Shown one piece after another: positions 61,987 through 64,000 of a stretch of 64,000 bases of DNA. The translations under genes were made by a program, and so were the position numbers. Numbering within the stretch: position 1 is the first letter of the stretch; each line of letters starts with the position of its first letter. A model generated the notes under the pieces. The model worked only from the letters and a program-made list of their open reading frames with translations. It did not search any database and was not told where the DNA came from. Source of the DNA: Serratia sp. FDAARGOS_506 (GTDB lineage: Bacteria; Pseudomonadota; Gammaproteobacteria; Enterobacterales; Enterobacteriaceae); assembly GCF_003812745.1 (NCBI RefSeq), contig NZ_CP033831.1, positions 1,364,001 to 1,428,000 of the forward strand, read 5' to 3'.

Positions 61987-62002
61987 CATTAATCCACTAA
62001 AA

Positions 62003-62173
<171 letters not shown>

Positions 62174-62181
62174 TCAGTTCC

Positions 62182-62439
<258 letters not shown>

Positions 62440-62485
62440 TCAGCTCGAGCTTCGTATAGGGTATGGCTGCCTCGTCAGGCTTTTA

Positions 62486-62574
62486 GAGCCCATCTCAGCA
62501 AACTTCATACTGAGGAGACTCTCGTCATCAGGTAGAAACCACACATCAGGTCAGAAACCTGCTGAGATAGGCTC
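62486..62574 (-). promoter_or_regulatory. Structured leader of rpmBG with long-range stem and direct repeat
   Basis: Arms 62486-62500 and 62560-62574 are complementary over 15 bases; the single non-Watson-Crick position is a U-G pair on the minus strand, the transcribed one. The 59 enclosed bases contain an imperfect direct repeat, CATCAGGTAGAAACC (62526-62540) and CATCAGGTCAGAAACC (62544-62559). Autogenous control by L28 or L33 is an inference. Confidence 0.6.
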
Positions 62575-62607
62575 TTGCGCCAAACCCAAGATTCTCAAAG
62601 GTGGCGT

Positions 62608-62636
62608 AGTATACGCTCTGAAGCGTAAGTGCTCAA
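62608..62636 (-). promoter_or_regulatory. Sigma-70 promoter of rpmBG
   Basis: Minus-strand TTGAGC (62636-62631) and TATACT (62613-62608) are separated by exactly 17 bases, predicting a start near 62600 and a leader of about 180 bases. Confidence 0.8.
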
Positions 62637-62680
62637 GTCCCGAACAGCTAAAGATCCCACAAGGATCGCGAAAAAATCGC

Positions 62681-63364
62681 TTAAAGCCATCCGCGCTCGG
62701 CAAAAGAGACGCATTCACCCCGACCGATCACCAAATGATCAAGCACTCGGATCTCCAATAACCGGCAGGCTTTCACCACCTGTTCCGTTATCAAACGGTC
62801 GGCATGACTGGGTTCAGCCTTACCCGAAGGGTGATTATGCGCGAGAATCAGCGCGGCTGCATTAGCCTTCAACGCTTCACGCACAATTTCTCTCGGGTAG
62901 ACGACGACGCTGCTGATGGTACCAGCAAACATCTCCTGATGGCGAATAACCCGGTGCTGATTGTCTAAAAACAATACCAAAAAGACCTCTCGCTCACGGT
63001 GCGCCAGCAGGCTTTGCAGATAATGCTGGGTAACGCGCGGGTTGTGCATGGCGTTTTCCTGCGACAAATGGCTGGAAAAGAAGCGCAGCGCCAACTCGGC
63101 AATCGCCTGCAGCTGCGTATAGCTGGCGTCGCCCAGGCCTTTTTGACTGCAAAAAGCCTGATGATCGGCCGACATCAGGTGATAAAGCGAGCCGAACCGG
63201 CGCAGCAGCTGCTCAGCCAACTGCATCACGTGCACGCCGGGCAGCCCGGTGCGCAAAAAAATGGCCAACAGCTCTGCGTCGGACAGCGCCGCCGCCCCTT
63301 GCATCAACAGCTTTTCGCGCGGCGCCAGCGCGCCCGGCCAGCACGCCACAATCGGGTTGCTCAT
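62681..63364 (-). CDS. radC: RadC family protein (JAMM domain)
   Basis: 227 residues from ATG 63364 ([20 protein letters not shown]); GGGAGGA lies just upstream. N-terminal helix-hairpin-helix-like region (about 20-100), then the JAMM/MPN+ domain with zinc-binding [15 protein letters not shown] (His, His, Asp). Despite the name, a role in recombination repair is not established. The longer in-frame extension to 63778 overlaps coaBC and is rejected. Divergent from coaBC. Confidence 0.95.
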   Translation of the reverse strand: MSNPIVACWPGALAPREKLLMQGAAALSDAELLAIFLRTGLPGVHVMQLAEQLLRRFGSLYHLMSADHQAFCSQKGLGDASYTQLQAIAELALRFFSSHLSQENAMHNPRVTQHYLQSLLAHREREVFLVLFLDNQHRVIRHQEMFAGTISSVVVYPREIVREALKANAAALILAHNHPSGKAEPSHADRLITEQVVKACRLLEIRVLDHLVIGRGECVSFAERGWL

Positions 63365-63544
63365 CGTGTTCCTCCCTGAAAGGGCTACAGCATGCCATGT
63401 GCTGCCCGGCGCGTTCGACAGGTGTTTGATAACATTGCGAAGTGTTTCGCAAAGCACAATGTAACGCCCTGCAGCCATTGCGGAATCGCTCACCTGAACG
63501 GCGGATATGCTAAAATGGCGCATCTTTCGGCTTTCAATCGGACA

Positions 63545-64000
63545 ATGATGATGACGGGACTTTCCGGCAAACATATTGTGCTTGGCATCAGCGGCGGCAT
63601 CGCCGCCTACAAATGCCCAGAGCTGGTGCGCCGCCTGCGCGACAGGGGCGCAGAAGTGCGCGTGGTGATGACCCACGCCGCCAAGGCGTTCATTACACCG
63701 CTGACGCTGCAGGCCGTTTCCGGCTATCAGGTATCCGACGATCTGTTGGATCCCGCCGCCGAAGCCGCCATGGGCCACATCGAACTCGGCAAATGGGCAG
63801 ATCTGGTGGTCCTGGCACCGGCGACCGCCGATCTGCTGGCGCGCGTCGCCGCCGGCATGGCCAACGATCTACTGACCACCGTTTGCCTGGCGACCGATGC
63901 TCCCATCGCCGCCGCGCCCGCCATGAACCAGCAGATGTATCGCGCCGCCGCCACGCAGGCCAACCTGCAAACGCTGCTGGCGCGCGGCATGCTGCTCTGG
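63545..64000 (+). CDS. coaBC: Phosphopantothenoylcysteine decarboxylase/synthetase (3' end outside window)
   Basis: Bifunctional CoA-synthesis enzyme: CoaB ligates cysteine to phosphopantothenate, CoaC decarboxylates the product. The first 152 codons, part of the FMN-binding CoaC domain, are seen: [20 protein letters not shown], the active-site His in [31 protein letters not shown] and PAMNQQMY. Three successive ATG codons (63545, 63548, 63551) make the exact start uncertain. A TAAAAT at 63511-63516 may be its -10. Also known as dfp. Confidence 0.96.
   Translation, partial: MMMTGLSGKHIVLGISGGIAAYKCPELVRRLRDRGAEVRVVMTHAAKAFITPLTLQAVSGYQVSDDLLDPAAEAAMGHIELGKWADLVVLAPATADLLARVAAGMANDLLTTVCLATDAPIAAAPAMNQQMYRAAATQANLQTLLARGMLLW

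Noticed and set aside
63365-63778. In-frame N-terminal extension of RadC
   Set aside because: It overlaps coaBC on the other strand, is not conserved, and the ATG at 63364 has a near-perfect ribosome-binding site.

Overview
The window is a contiguous piece of a GC-rich Enterobacterales chromosome, most likely Serratia (S. marcescens-like). Nearly every protein reads as a close relative of an E. coli protein of the same length. The LPS core cluster is of the Klebsiella/Serratia type (waaE, wabG, wabH and a wabN-like deacetylase, with no waaP or waaY). There is no phage, plasmid, insertion sequence, CRISPR array, tRNA or rRNA. Species assignment is inference from gene content and protein similarity recalled from memory.

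Layout. 1-9.5 kb: argE (5' end outside the window), ppc, then the methionine locus metF / metB-metL facing metJ, with MetJ operators in front of metF and between metB and metJ. 9.5-18.3 kb: rpmE, priA, cytR, ftsN, the heat-shock protease operon hslVU (with a sigma-32 promoter and a 5' UTR stem-loop), menA, rraA, zapB. 18.3-27.4 kb: glycerol genes glpF-glpK-glpX, emrD, a Cys-rich winged-helix regulator in an apparent operon with fpr, yiiR, yiiQ and tpiA. 27.4-33.6 kb: sbp, pfkA, fieF, and cpxP divergent from cpxRA with a consensus CpxR box between them. 33.6-35.7 kb: trmL, a CHAD-domain protein and a DUF3313-like lipoprotein. 35.7-39 kb, minus strand: yibN-grxC-secB-gpsA-cysE. 39.2-45.4 kb: gpmM-envC-yibQ and the threonine-degrading kbl-tdh pair.

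45.6-61.1 kb is the LPS core cluster: hldD-waaF-waaC, two core glycosyltransferases (GT2, GT8), a broken O-antigen ligase gene (waaL), two minus-strand genes (a GT9 transferase and a WabN-like deacetylase), waaQ-wabG-wabH, another minus-strand GT9 gene, then waaA-waaE-coaD. Its middle part (about 48.6-52.9 kb) is visibly AT-richer than the flanks, as is usual for exchanged LPS genes. 61.1-64 kb: mutM, rpmG, rpmB with a long structured leader, radC, and the start of coaBC.

Most of the window is ordinary core genome. The observations most worth following are: (1) waaL is interrupted by a stop codon caused by two opposite one-base changes in neighbouring homopolymers; (2) a regulator with SufR-like cysteine spacing sits 3 bases upstream of fpr; (3) the rpmBG leader can form a 15-bp long-range stem enclosing a direct repeat; (4) hairpins occur in the metJ and gpmM leaders and over the trmL ribosome-binding site; (5) a PurR-like box lies upstream of cytR. 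I found no convincing new multi-gene defence or metabolic system.
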